Source: Aliiroseovarius sp. S1339 (GTDB lineage: Bacteria; Pseudomonadota; Alphaproteobacteria; Rhodobacterales; Rhodobacteraceae). From it: a stretch of DNA of 64,000 nucleotides. The notes under the pieces were generated by a model, which saw nothing but the letters and a program-made list of their open reading frames with translations, was not told the origin of the DNA and ran no database searches. This document shows, piece after piece, positions 37,147 through 46,244 of this stretch. Position numbers and translations under genes: made by a program. Within the stretch, counting starts at the first letter, position 1; the number at the start of each line of letters is the position of its first letter. The stretch is from the NCBI RefSeq assembly GCF_023195695.1, contig NZ_JALPQG010000001.1, forward strand, positions 593,261 to 657,260, given 5' to 3'.

Positions 37147-39816
37147 TTAGTTCGCGTCAGCCGCGTTTGCCATCAGGTATTCCATGACAAGTTCGCGTTC
37201 GCTTTCTTCAAAGCCGGCCCGTTCGAACATGGACGGCACGATGCCCTTCCATTGCTGCTGGGTATAGTGCGTCACCTCGCGCGGGGCGTGGCAGACGGTG
37301 CAGCGTTCGAAGAACATCTTCTCGCCGGGTGTCATGTCAGCGTAAAGTGCTTCTGTCAGGGCTTCCAGACGCTCGGCACCAACCTTTTCATCGTCGACCG
37401 AAGCGAACTCCATGTCTTCGATAATGGCCGGTTTCTCATACGCCATGTTCGGACCTTCGGGGTCTTCACACTTGCGCATGCTGCATAGAACGGTGTTGGC
37501 GGTGGTTGCCTGCGCCAGACCGGAAGACCGCTGTGTCGAGGTCAGGAAGTTCACCAGACCCGAGTTGCAACGACCCTTGCTGTCCAGCGACGGCCAAGCC
37601 CCTTCGTAGATCGAGACCACACCCGGCATGATGTCATCGCTGACAACAGCCCCGGCGATCACTGTGCCACGATCGTTATAAAGCTCGACCAGATCGCCAT
37701 CTTCGATACCGCGTGATGCGGCGTCTTCAGAGTTGATCCGGACCGGTTCACGACCTTGCACCTTGTAAAGGGCGCGCAGTTTCTCGGACTGGTCCATCTG
37801 GCTGTGCAGGCGGAACCACGGGTGGGGCGACACGACGTGCAACTGGCCTTCTTTGGCGTTGCCGAGGTATTCGTGTTTTTCCATCCAGACCGGCATGCCG
37901 GGGCAGTCCTCGATGTCCATGTTGGCGATGCCTTCCGAGAACATCTCGATCTTGCCGGAGTCGGTGTGCAGCGGTGTGCCTTCGGGGTCTTCGTAGAAGG
38001 CACCGTGGCGGGTCCACTTGCGGGCCGCATCCGGAACCGGCATCCGGGCATAGCCTTTTTCCCAGAACTCTTCGAACGGTGTGTGGGCTGCAGCGCCAGA
38101 AGCCTCGTAGGCAAGCTTGATGTGATACATCTTGTCTTCGCCGTCAGTGAACTGGGCCCAAAGCCCCATTTTATCGGCCAAACCTTCGAAGATCTCGTAG
38201 TCCGGCAGGCTTTCACCAATCGGCTCGATCACCTTCTTCATGGCATAGACCTTGTCGTTGGAATAGGTGCCACCCGATGTGATGTCATCCTGTTCCAGCG
38301 TCGAGGCCGCCGGGAATACAATGTCGACCCAACGGGTTGCCGCGGTCCACCAGACGTCCACGCTGACGATGGTTTCGACCTTCTCAAGCGCACGGATCAG
38401 GCGGTTGGTGTCCTGCTGGTGCGACATGAAGTTGTTGCCGGCGTTGAAGATCATCTTGATGTCGGGATAGGTGTTGGTGAACCCGTTATAGAAGAATTCC
38501 ATGCCCGGGTTTTCCAACGCTTCGGTGATCCGCGACGCGGGAACGACCTTCTTGATGAAGTTCCGACCCTGGCTCATGCCGACGGGCGTGCGTGCGCCAC
38601 TTTGTGGCATGCCGCCGTTGCCATAGTGCCACGAGAAGCCAAGACCTGCGCCGGGTTTGCCGATCTTGCCGGTCAGCGCCTGGAAGTTGACGATGGCCCA
38701 ATAAGCCATTTCGCCGTGTTGTGCGCGCTGAATGGCCCAAGACCCTGCGATCTGGGTGGTCGAGGTAGCGAGCAGTTCGGCCAGTTCCTTGATCTTGTCT
38801 TCGTCCATGCCAGTGATGGCGGCGGCCCAAGCCGGTGTTTTCGGCGTGCCGTCGTCTTCGCCTTTCACATAGGCGATCCATTTGTCGGCACCGACGGTGT
38901 ATTTGTCCATATAGGCGCGGTCTTCCAGACCGTTCTCCAGCACATGATATGCCATGCCAAGGAACAAAGCGGTGTCGGTGTTGGGCACGATTTGCAGCCA
39001 TTCGGCATTCAGATAGTCGTCCGAGGCCGTGCGTTGCGGGTTGATCGAGACGAACTTGACACCTGCGTCGCGAATCTCTTCCCACGGGCCATACATGCCG
39101 TGGTCGGCCACGCGATATTCGATGCGGTTGTTTTTGATCGGGTCACAGCCGACCAGCACGAACACTTCGGTGTTGTCGCGGATGACTTCCCACGATGTCT
39201 GACCCGAATAGACTTCCATGTCGCCAATCACGCGGGGCAAAAGCACCTGACCCGCACCGGCCGACCAGTCGCCAGCGGTGTTGGTGCAGCCGCCGATAAG
39301 GTTGATCAGGCGACCCTGAAGCACGTTGGGGCGGAACGAACCAGCGTTCGACCAGCCACCATAGGACGAGCTGAAGATCGCTTCGTTGCCGTGGTTGGTG
39401 GCGGTGTCGAGCAGCGCTTTGGCCGCAAGGCTCCAGGCCGTATCCCAATCGACGCGGACATATTCTTCTTTACCGCGCAGTTCGGGCTTGGTGTCGCCGG
39501 TTTCCCAACCTTCAAGGTAGGATTTACGCACCATCGGGTAGTTGATACGCGATTTGTCATAGGTCCGGTCCAGAACGCCGTGGTTCAGCATCTCGGTGGG
39601 GCGGGCATCAATCTCCATGATGTTGTTGATGCCGACAAGCTTGCCGTCACGCACCACACCTTCGAACGGGCCGAAGTGGGTGGCGTGGAAAACGCGGTCC
39701 GTGAACGAGTTGGGGTCAAGCGCTGCAAGCGCGGTCGATCCCATAAGGGACGTAGCGCCAAACATGGCGGCGCCACCTTGCAGGAAACCGCGGCGGGTTG
39801 GGTTGGCAAATGTCAT
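37147..39816 (-). CDS. torA: Trimethylamine-N-oxide reductase TorA with fused C-terminal cytochrome c domain
   Basis: An 889-residue periplasmic molybdenum enzyme of the DMSO reductase family. It has a Tat signal (TRRGFLQGG then a hydrophobic stretch to ALA), a FHATHFGPFEG start of the mature part, and the SYGGWSNAG element with the molybdenum-ligating Ser. It reduces TMAO (possibly DMSO) as terminal electron acceptor. Unlike E. coli TorA (about 850 residues), the last 50 residues carry a c-type haem site, Cys839-x-x-Cys842-His843 in FERCTVCHAP, so it should receive electrons through its own haem. The ATG at 39816 has AGGAGG upstream; the frame is open to 40161 but that overlaps torR. No torC or torD is adjacent. 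Confidence 0.92.
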   Translation of the reverse strand: MTFANPTRRGFLQGGAAMFGATSLMGSTALAALDPNSFTDRVFHATHFGPFEGVVRDGKLVGINNIMEIDARPTEMLNHGVLDRTYDKSRINYPMVRKSYLEGWETGDTKPELRGKEEYVRVDWDTAWSLAAKALLDTATNHGNEAIFSSSYGGWSNAGSFRPNVLQGRLINLIGGCTNTAGDWSAGAGQVLLPRVIGDMEVYSGQTSWEVIRDNTEVFVLVGCDPIKNNRIEYRVADHGMYGPWEEIRDAGVKFVSINPQRTASDDYLNAEWLQIVPNTDTALFLGMAYHVLENGLEDRAYMDKYTVGADKWIAYVKGEDDGTPKTPAWAAAITGMDEDKIKELAELLATSTTQIAGSWAIQRAQHGEMAYWAIVNFQALTGKIGKPGAGLGFSWHYGNGGMPQSGARTPVGMSQGRNFIKKVVPASRITEALENPGMEFFYNGFTNTYPDIKMIFNAGNNFMSHQQDTNRLIRALEKVETIVSVDVWWTAATRWVDIVFPAASTLEQDDITSGGTYSNDKVYAMKKVIEPIGESLPDYEIFEGLADKMGLWAQFTDGEDKMYHIKLAYEASGAAAHTPFEEFWEKGYARMPVPDAARKWTRHGAFYEDPEGTPLHTDSGKIEMFSEGIANMDIEDCPGMPVWMEKHEYLGNAKEGQLHVVSPHPWFRLHSQMDQSEKLRALYKVQGREPVRINSEDAASRGIEDGDLVELYNDRGTVIAGAVVSDDIMPGVVSIYEGAWPSLDSKGRCNSGLVNFLTSTQRSSGLAQATTANTVLCSMRKCEDPEGPNMAYEKPAIIEDMEFASVDDEKVGAERLEALTEALYADMTPGEKMFFERCTVCHAPREVTHYTQQQWKGIVPSMFERAGFEESERELVMEYLMANAADAN

Positions 39817-39837
39817 GATGTCCTCCTGACGAGTTGA

Positions 39838-39908
39838 CTGTTCTTGCCCTCTTTCTACACCCACGATGTGAACCGGTCTTTGAGCTGGGATGAACAGGCT
39901 GTTCGAGT
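39838..39908. promoter_or_regulatory. Candidate TorR boxes between torA and torR
   Basis: Three elements resemble the known tor box CTGTTCATAT: CTGTTCTTGC (39838-39847), CTGTTCATCC on the minus strand (39888-39897) and CTGTTCGAGT (39899-39908). The last two form an inverted pair one base apart. They lie in the divergent torA/torR gap, the expected place for TorR control. Confidence 0.6.
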
Positions 39909-39957
39909 TTGTAAAAGAATGTAAAAGGAAGAGGTGAGCAGGGAATCGAAGGGTCCA

Positions 39958-40662
39958 ATGAGCCAGCACATCATCATCGTCGAAGACGACAGCGTCACCC
40001 GCAGGCGGTTGGCGGCATCCCTGCGCAAACAGATGTATCGTGTCAGCGAAGCCGAAGACGCCGCCCAGATGGAGGAGATTTTGGCCCGTGATCCCGCCGA
40101 CCTGTTGCTGGTGGACATCAACCTTGACGGCAAGGACGGGCTGACCATAACGCGCGAGCAACGGGCCAAGTCAAAGGCAGGGATCATCCTGTTGACCAGC
40201 CGGGATGACCAGATCGACAGGATCGTCGGGCTGGAAATGGGCGCGGATGATTACGTCACCAAGCCCTTCGACAAACGCGAGCTGTTCGCCCGCGTCAAGA
40301 ACCTGTTGGCCCGCATAAGCGAGATCGGCAAAGCCACCGCAGACCCCGACCCCGTGTGGCGCTTTGGCCGTTGGACGCTGGACCAGATGCGCCGGCGGCT
40401 TGAGGATGACACCGGCACCATCGAACCCCTGACCCGGGCCGAGTTCGAGCTGTTGCATGCATTCACCCGCCATCCCGGCGTGATCTTGTCACGTGACCGC
40501 CTGCTTGACCTGATCCAGCACCGCCAATGGGCGCCGGACAATCGCACCATTGACGTGTTGGTGGGTCGGTTGCGCAAGAAGATCGAAGACGATCCGACCC
40601 AGCCCAACTGGATCATCACGGTGCATGGTGAAGGCTATGTCTTTGCCTCGTCAGGGAAGTGA
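39958..40662 (+). CDS. torR: Response regulator TorR (OmpR family)
   Basis: A 234-residue two-domain regulator. Receiver domain: acidic pair in IIIVEDDSVTRRR, phospho-acceptor Asp in DLLLVDINLDGKDG, TS in ILLTSRDD, Lys in YVTKPFDKRE. DNA-binding domain: LTRAEFELLHAFTRHPGVILSRDRLLDLI and RTIDVLVGRLRKKIEDD, typical of OmpR/PhoB. Next to torA, torS and torT, so it is TorR, activating torA when TMAO is sensed. The ATG at 39958 starts the receiver domain; an upstream GTG at 39934 is possible. Its 3' end overlaps the convergent torS by 28 bp. Confidence 0.92.
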   Translation: MSQHIIIVEDDSVTRRRLAASLRKQMYRVSEAEDAAQMEEILARDPADLLLVDINLDGKDGLTITREQRAKSKAGIILLTSRDDQIDRIVGLEMGADDYVTKPFDKRELFARVKNLLARISEIGKATADPDPVWRFGRWTLDQMRRRLEDDTGTIEPLTRAEFELLHAFTRHPGVILSRDRLLDLIQHRQWAPDNRTIDVLVGRLRKKIEDDPTQPNWIITVHGEGYVFASSGK

Positions 40663-43457
40663 AGCCCGACTGATCGGGCGGCCTCCCTGAGCGTCGCGCG
40701 CGCCGGGTGGTAAGTGTCGTCCAACATGCGTTCAACGACCGCTAGATCGCCGCCATCGCGGGCGATTTGTTCGATGTCACCGAGCCGGGCACACAGCTTA
40801 TCCAGTCGGAAGTTGCTCGAGGCACCTTTCATCCGGTGCGCCAGTTTGCGAACTGTTTCGTGATCCCCTGCCCTCGCGGCATCCTTAAGGGCAGGCATCG
40901 CCTCGTCCGCCTGACCGATGTATTCGGACAGGATCGCCTCGGTCTCTTCCGCGCCCAGATCGGCGATGTCCTCTTTCAGCCCGGCCAGTGTGGTGTTCGC
41001 CACGGCCTCCGCGTCGATCTCTTGGACCACCAAAGGCGCGGTGCCCAACACCTCGCTGAGGATGCGGGGCGATATGGGTTTGGTCAGCACACGCTCGACC
41101 CCCAATCGCGCCCGTTCGTCGGGGGTGTCCTGTATGTTGTGGGCGGTTAGCGCGACAAGTCTGGGGGGTGTCGGCACAAGGCGCAGGATCGCCTGTGCGA
41201 CCTCGGTCCCTTGCATATCGGGCAGGTCCAGATCCAACAGCACGATGTCAAATTGATCCGATTTCACAGCGTCGATTGCGGCCGCGCCGGTTTCCGCATC
41301 CGTTACACGACAGCCCAGCCGCTCAAGATAGCCATGCGCCACCATGCGGTTGACCGCGTTGTCTTCGACCAGCAACACATGCTGGCCCAGCTCGGCGTGT
41401 TGGGCGACTTCGGCGGTGCGGGCCACCTGCGCCAGATCACCTTCGGGCAGGGCAACCGTCAGCGAAAACCGAGACCCCTGCCCCGGCGCGCTTTCGACGC
41501 TTAACAGCCCGCCGATGACCTCGGTCAGCCGCCGCGAGATCGACAGACCCAGCCCCATGCCCTGAATGTCGGCCCGCTGCCCCGGATCGACGCGCCCATA
41601 GGCGTCAAAGATATAGTCCATATCCTTGGCAGCGATGCCGATCCCGGTGTCTGCCACCGCAAAGGTGATCACATGCCGCCCCTGATCGCTGTCAAAAACA
41701 TGGTCGATGATCAGATCGACACGACCCGTGTCGGTGTATTTGGTGGCGTTCGACAGCAGGTTAACGACGACCTGCCGGATCTTGGCAACGTCCCCGAACA
41801 GGGCGATCGGTAAATCCGGCGGCGCGCTGATTTCAAAGTCCAGCCTGCGAGCCTTGGCGCTGACGCTGAGATAGGTGGCCAGATGGCCGACCAGATCACG
41901 GGTGTCAAAATGCACGGGCGCCGCGCGCAGCTTGCCCCGTTCGGTGCTGGCGTAGTCCAGCAAGTCATTGGTCAGACCCAACAGATGCTCCGCCGAGGCG
42001 CGCGCGGTCACCAAACGTTTGCGATCATCCGCGCCGGACAGTTCGCCCTCCAACAGTCGCAGCATCCCGATGATGCCATTCAACGGCGTGCGGATTTCGT
42101 GGCTCATCATCGCCAGAAATTCGGATTTTGCCCGGTTCGCAGCCTCGGATTCGGCGCGGGCCGCGTCGTGGGCTTTCATCTCGGTGACGATATCGCCGGT
42201 GCGCTGCAGCACGGTTTCTTCAAGCTCGTCACGCAGGTTTCGCGCCTTCAGGGCGCGGGTGCGCAGGATTCGAAGCGCCTTTTCCATCTCGCCGATTTCA
42301 TCCCCTCCGCTGACGGGAATGGCGTGGTCGAAATCTTCATGCGCCAAGGCGTCAATATGTTCTGCAACCCCGCGCAACCGCCCAACCACCTTGCGGCGCG
42401 CGAATTGCCAGCTGACAAGAGCGGCACCAGTCACAAGGGCCAGCAGTAACGCCAAACCCGTCGTAATCCGGCGCGACAGGGCTTCAGTTTGTTGCTGCGA
42501 TTGCAAAGCCTTGGCTTGTATTTGGGTGAACAAATCCTTGGAAACACTGGTCAGGGTGACGACGTCTTCACGGATGCCTGCCAACAAATCTGACATGGCA
42601 GCATCATCGCCCAAAATACTGACCTGAAGGGCATAGATCCCGTCATCAGACAGCTCGGCCCCAAGCTGTGTCATCAGATCACTGGTCCGCGCCCGCGCTG
42701 CCGCCGACACAAAATAGTCAAGTCGCCGGGTCGCAAAGTCGAGCTCTTGCGCGATCCTTTCGCGTTGCTGCGTCAGTTGTGGAAGCTCCATCTGGTCAGC
42801 GCTTTTTAACAGCAACTCACCTGCGGCATCGACCGCGCGGGCCAGTTCAACCAGCCGGTCATAGGCAAAGAAGTCGCGGTCGGCGAGACTGTCCAACATA
42901 TCACGCACACTGCCGCCGGGTTGCGCGTAAAGGTCGGCAATCGTCGCCGTGACCCTCACGCGGGCGATGTCCAGTTGGTTGGCCAGAATATCCTGCGTTT
43001 CCGAAAGCTTGCCGGACACCGCCGTCAGCCGGGCATCCAGATTCCGGCGCCGATTCAACCGAACTTCTGCGACATCTGCCAGACGCGTCACCGAAGTTTG
43101 CAGCCTGTCCAGCAAGGCAAGACCATCCCGCTGGTCCGCAGAGATATTGAGGCTGCTCAAGGTGTGGAAGCCCGCTTGCAGATCATCCATTTTGGCTTGA
43201 AGCGAACGCACCAACACCTGCAAATCCGCCAGATTGCCCACTTCGGAAAAGGAAGGCGCCAGCGCGGCGATAGACACGCTTTCATCAGAAACCCTGCGTG
43301 CCAAAGCCGCGGCCGGCAGGTTGTCCTGAATCAAAGCGCGTTGTTGACCGGACAGATACCAATTTGACCCAAGCGCCGCCAGGCTGACAAGGACGGACAG
43401 GCTCACAATGAACGTGAAGACCCGCAGCAATTGTTTATCAAAACCAATCCGTCGCAT
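40635..43457 (-). CDS. torS: Hybrid sensor histidine kinase TorS
   Basis: A 940-residue unorthodox sensor kinase. A first membrane helix (LLRVFTFIVSLSVLVSLAALG) and a second (about 330-350, TGLALLLALVTGAALVSWQFA) flank a helical periplasmic sensor; then HAMP, a histidine kinase core (phospho-His in MSHEIRTPLNG, N-box NLLSNATKYTD, DTGIGI, GMGLGLSI), a receiver (Asp in VLLDLDLPDM) and an Hpt domain (His in KLAHRMKGASSN). This matches TorS, which reads the TorT-TMAO complex and passes phosphate to TorR. The ATG at 43457 overlaps head-to-head with torT; there is no clear ribosome site. Confidence 0.92.
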   Translation of the reverse strand: MRRIGFDKQLLRVFTFIVSLSVLVSLAALGSNWYLSGQQRALIQDNLPAAALARRVSDESVSIAALAPSFSEVGNLADLQVLVRSLQAKMDDLQAGFHTLSSLNISADQRDGLALLDRLQTSVTRLADVAEVRLNRRRNLDARLTAVSGKLSETQDILANQLDIARVRVTATIADLYAQPGGSVRDMLDSLADRDFFAYDRLVELARAVDAAGELLLKSADQMELPQLTQQRERIAQELDFATRRLDYFVSAAARARTSDLMTQLGAELSDDGIYALQVSILGDDAAMSDLLAGIREDVVTLTSVSKDLFTQIQAKALQSQQQTEALSRRITTGLALLLALVTGAALVSWQFARRKVVGRLRGVAEHIDALAHEDFDHAIPVSGGDEIGEMEKALRILRTRALKARNLRDELEETVLQRTGDIVTEMKAHDAARAESEAANRAKSEFLAMMSHEIRTPLNGIIGMLRLLEGELSGADDRKRLVTARASAEHLLGLTNDLLDYASTERGKLRAAPVHFDTRDLVGHLATYLSVSAKARRLDFEISAPPDLPIALFGDVAKIRQVVVNLLSNATKYTDTGRVDLIIDHVFDSDQGRHVITFAVADTGIGIAAKDMDYIFDAYGRVDPGQRADIQGMGLGLSISRRLTEVIGGLLSVESAPGQGSRFSLTVALPEGDLAQVARTAEVAQHAELGQHVLLVEDNAVNRMVAHGYLERLGCRVTDAETGAAAIDAVKSDQFDIVLLDLDLPDMQGTEVAQAILRLVPTPPRLVALTAHNIQDTPDERARLGVERVLTKPISPRILSEVLGTAPLVVQEIDAEAVANTTLAGLKEDIADLGAEETEAILSEYIGQADEAMPALKDAARAGDHETVRKLAHRMKGASSNFRLDKLCARLGDIEQIARDGGDLAVVERMLDDTYHPARATLREAARSVGLHFPDEAKT

Positions 43458-44454
43458 GGCGCGACGGTATGGCGTTTTGCGGTCAATCGCAATTGCTGCC
43501 CTTGGCCTGTTTGCCACCGGGCTTTTTGGGGTCGCCCCACCGGCACAGGCGCAATCAAACGCGCCGTCAAAGGCCGCAAGAATTTGCGTCGTAGTGCCGC
43601 ATTTCAAAGACGAATACTGGCTGAGCGTCGGGTTCGGTTTGCAGCAAGAGGCGGCCAAAACGGGCGTCAAACTGATGTTCTTTGAATCCGGTGGCTATCA
43701 TGCTTTGCAACGCCAAGTTTCGCTGACGCAGACCTGCATTGCCAAGGGTGCTGACGCAATCCTTCTGGGCGCGGTATCGGCGGATGCGCCTGATTTGCTG
43801 GCGGCGGTCGAAACTGCCTCTGCATCGATACCTGTTTTGGCCTTGGTGAACGAATTCCATTCCCCCCACCTTGCCGCGGCAATCGGGGTCGATTGGCGCG
43901 ATATGGGGCGGGCGGTTGGAGGGTTTTTGGCAACGCGCCATCCGCCCGGAACCCCCAAAGTGCGCGTCGGCTTTGTCACGGGACCGACGGATTCCGGTTG
44001 GTCCCCGTTGCTGGAAAGCGGACTGTTGGGCAGCTTGCGCGAATCGTCCGTCGACATCGTGATCACGCGCTACGCCGATACCGGGCTACGCGAACAATTG
44101 CGCGAGGTCGAAGACATCCTCGCCGCCGAACCGCATCTGGACTACCTGATCGGAAGCGCACCTGCGATTGAAGGCGCAATGGGGCTGGCCGCGCTGTCCG
44201 ACGCACCGTTCCCCAAGCTGATCGCAACGTACATTAGCCACTCCGTCCGGCGTGGGCTTCAAAGTGGTAAAGTCCTTGCCGTGCCTTTTGACGACCCCGT
44301 CGAACATGGGCATCTTGGCATACGCAAGGCGCTAAAGGCGATTGGAGGTGAATTCTCTCCGCGGATGGCGGGGCCACCAATCGAATTGGTCGAAGCGGGT
44401 GACTTGGACACGCTACCGCTTTCCCCCGCAGATCTTGTTTTGGCTATTGAATGA
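43408..44454 (+). CDS. torT: Periplasmic TMAO-sensing protein TorT
   Basis: A 348-residue periplasmic binding protein of the peripla_BP_4 (ribose/autoinducer-2) type. A hydrophobic leader (SIAIAALGLFATGLFGVAPPAQA) is followed by RICVVVPHFKDEYWLSVGFGLQQEAAKTG, LTQTCIAKGADAILLGAVSADA and VRVGFVTGPTDSGWSPLLESG (cited in part). With torS it detects TMAO. The start is uncertain: ATG at 43408 has an AGG six bases upstream, whereas ATG at 43456 would give a more ordinary signal peptide and lies exactly across the torS start codon. Either way the genes diverge with overlapping ends, so each promoter lies in the other's coding sequence. Confidence 0.88.
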   Translation: MNVKTRSNCLSKPIRRMARRYGVLRSIAIAALGLFATGLFGVAPPAQAQSNAPSKAARICVVVPHFKDEYWLSVGFGLQQEAAKTGVKLMFFESGGYHALQRQVSLTQTCIAKGADAILLGAVSADAPDLLAAVETASASIPVLALVNEFHSPHLAAAIGVDWRDMGRAVGGFLATRHPPGTPKVRVGFVTGPTDSGWSPLLESGLLGSLRESSVDIVITRYADTGLREQLREVEDILAAEPHLDYLIGSAPAIEGAMGLAALSDAPFPKLIATYISHSVRRGLQSGKVLAVPFDDPVEHGHLGIRKALKAIGGEFSPRMAGPPIELVEAGDLDTLPLSPADLVLAIE

Positions 44455-44827
44455 GGTGCGGGCAAGGTTTCTAGCTGGGCGGATGGTGTCGCGTGAGCCG
44501 CTGCAGGACGTGCACAGTCTATTCTTGGACTGTCAGAACACGGAAAAGACGTCGCCGAGCCAATGCTAGGTCGTGCATCTCGTCTATTCCTATAACTATT
44601 TTTTCTGCAAATTCAGCCACATGGGCGCCATAGCTGCACATCAAAGATCGTGATCCTGACACACTTTCAAACGACAATAATCATTGATTATCGATTCGCG
44701 ATTCGCTGGCGGAGGAGGTGTCCTTAAGATTGTGATGTATATCCAAAACCCCGACGAAAAAACAATAAGTTAGTCCGTTACTAAGGTTTCATTTGTGTAG
44801 CACAATGCGTAGCAAATGTGTAGCAAG
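44455..44827. other. Left edge of the low-GC region, no gene seen
   Basis: 373 bp without a credible gene. At 44707-44720 the minus strand reads CACCTCCTCCGCCA, like the 3' end of a serine tRNA, which is a common integration target; it could also be a fortuitous purine-rich block. At 44794-44825 three copies of TGTGTAGCA (second one TGCGTAGCA) occur at 12- and 11-bp spacing, suggestive of protein-binding arm sites of a tyrosine integrase. The IS copy begins immediately after at 44828. No part of cas9, cas1 or cas2 is recognisable here. Confidence 0.35.
44794..44825. repeat. Three phased direct repeats TGTGTAGCA
   Basis: Copies at 44794-44802, 44806-44814 (one change) and 44817-44825, spaced by about one helical turn. 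Possible integrase arm-type sites; direct reading, function inferred. Confidence 0.6.
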
Positions 44828-44901
44828 TGTCCGTCGTCAGGGTTTTTGGGACCAATGGCGGCCTAATCTAAGAGAGAGTTTGGCTCATCTGGTTGGTTTG
44901 A

Positions 44902-45882
44902 TTATGCGGCGTGCAGGCGGTGATGCAAGCGTCGCGTTTCGAGTGTCTTCCGTTTGATCCTTTCGCGTTGTTTTAGAATGGCTTTGTCACGTCCGAAGTA
45001 GACGTCGGCGGGTGTGACGTTGTTGATGCTCTCGTGATAGCGCTGGTGATTATAGTGGTCGACGAAGGCCTCGATCTGAGCTTCAAGGTCACCCGGCAGG
45101 AAGTAGTTTTCCAGCAAGATTCGGTTCTTCAGGGTTTGATGCCAGCGTTCGATCTTGCCTTGAGTTTGAGGGTGATACGGGGCACCGCGCGAGTGCTTCA
45201 TGCCCTTGCCCTGCAACCATTCCGCCAAGTCGCCTGAGACATAGCTGGACCCGTTGTCGCTGAGCAAACGCGGCTTGTGAACAACATGCACTTGGTCGCA
45301 GCCTGATGCCTGCAATGCGAGGTCCAGCGTGTCGGTCACGTCTTCAGCACGCATGTTCGTGCAGAGTTTCCAGGAGACGATGTAACGGCTGTAATCGTCG
45401 AGAACCGTGCTGAGATAGAACCAACCCCAGCCTAGCACCTTGATATAGGTGAAGTCGGTTTGCCAAAGTTGATTGATGGCTGTCGTTTTGTCTTTGAACT
45501 CGCTGGCGGCTTTCATCACGATGAAGGCTGGGCTGGTGATCAGGTCATGGGCCTTGAGTACACGATACACTGTGGATTCCGAGATAAAATAGCGTTCCTG
45601 ATCCGTGAACGTCACTGCCAATTCGCGTGGTGACAGTTCGGTTTCCTGCAAGGCGAAGTCGACAACCTTTCGCTTCACCTCGTCAGGCACGCGGTTCCAA
45701 ACGTGTTTAGGCTTGGGAGATTGATCCTGCAGGCCAGCCTCGCCGCGCTGCAGATAACGATCGTACCAGCGATAGAAGGTGGTGCATGGAATGCCCAGCT
45801 TAGCCAGTGTCAGGCGCGCCGACAGATGGCTTTCTTCCAAGAGCCGGATGATCTCTAGCTTTTCAGATGCAGGATACCTCAT
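44902..45882 (-). CDS. IS transposase OrfB (DDE, IS3/rve type)
   Basis: A 326-residue integrase-core transposase: N-terminal HTH (HLSARLTLAKLGIPCTTFYRWYDRYL; core GIPCTTFYRWY), then the DDE triad in QTDFTYIKV, LLSDNGSSYVSG and GKIERWHQTLKNR. Complete and apparently functional. Starts in an ATGA overlap with orfA rather than by a -1 frameshift. Confidence 0.92.
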   Translation of the reverse strand: MRYPASEKLEIIRLLEESHLSARLTLAKLGIPCTTFYRWYDRYLQRGEAGLQDQSPKPKHVWNRVPDEVKRKVVDFALQETELSPRELAVTFTDQERYFISESTVYRVLKAHDLITSPAFIVMKAASEFKDKTTAINQLWQTDFTYIKVLGWGWFYLSTVLDDYSRYIVSWKLCTNMRAEDVTDTLDLALQASGCDQVHVVHKPRLLSDNGSSYVSGDLAEWLQGKGMKHSRGAPYHPQTQGKIERWHQTLKNRILLENYFLPGDLEAQIEAFVDHYNHQRYHESINNVTPADVYFGRDKAILKQRERIKRKTLETRRLHHRLHAA

Positions 45883-46244
45883 TCGTGGTCGCCCCCATCG
45901 CCTGTCATGCTTTTTTTGAGCAAACGGAGTTCGAGCGTCTGTTCCGCGACAACTTCCTTAAGATCCTTTGCCTCGCGGCGCAGTTCCTTGACCTCATCAG
46001 TGTTGGCGGCACGTGCCGTGTCCCCAGCTAACCGCTTTTTACCGGCTTCCATGAAGTCCTTTGACCATTTGTAGTAGATGCCCTGGGATATCCCCTCACG
46101 GCGGCACAACTCGGCAATGCTGTCTTCACCACGCAGCCCATCCAACACAATTCTGATCTTCTCTTCGGATGAATAATGCTTGCGGGTCGCCCGCTTGATG
46201 TCTTTGACGATCTTCTCGCCGGGGCTCTTCGTTGTCTTTCTCAT
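45879..46244 (-). CDS. IS transposase OrfA (HTH protein)
   Basis: A 121-residue protein with a helix-turn-helix (EEKIRIVLDGLRGEDSIAELCRREGISQGIYYKWSKDF; core GISQGIYYKW) and a C-terminal coiled coil (VKELRREAKDLKEVVAEQTLELRLLKK, cited in part). Together with OrfB it makes the active transposase. ATG at 46244 is preceded by AGGAG; the longer frame to 46292 runs through the IS end. Confidence 0.9.
   Translation of the reverse strand: MRKTTKSPGEKIVKDIKRATRKHYSSEEKIRIVLDGLRGEDSIAELCRREGISQGIYYKWSKDFMEAGKKRLAGDTARAANTDEVKELRREAKDLKEVVAEQTLELRLLKKSMTGDGGDHE

Noticed and set aside
37756..39837. A 693-codon open frame opposite torA
   Set aside because: No family motif; torA on the other strand is complete and unmistakable.
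39817..40161. Upstream extension of torA to a 1004-residue protein
   Set aside because: The extra part overlaps torR and precedes a perfect Tat signal that has AGGAGG in front of its ATG.
44707..44720. Complete tRNA-Ser gene
   Set aside because: Only the last 14 bases resemble a tRNA; no anticodon arm or acceptor partner is present around it.
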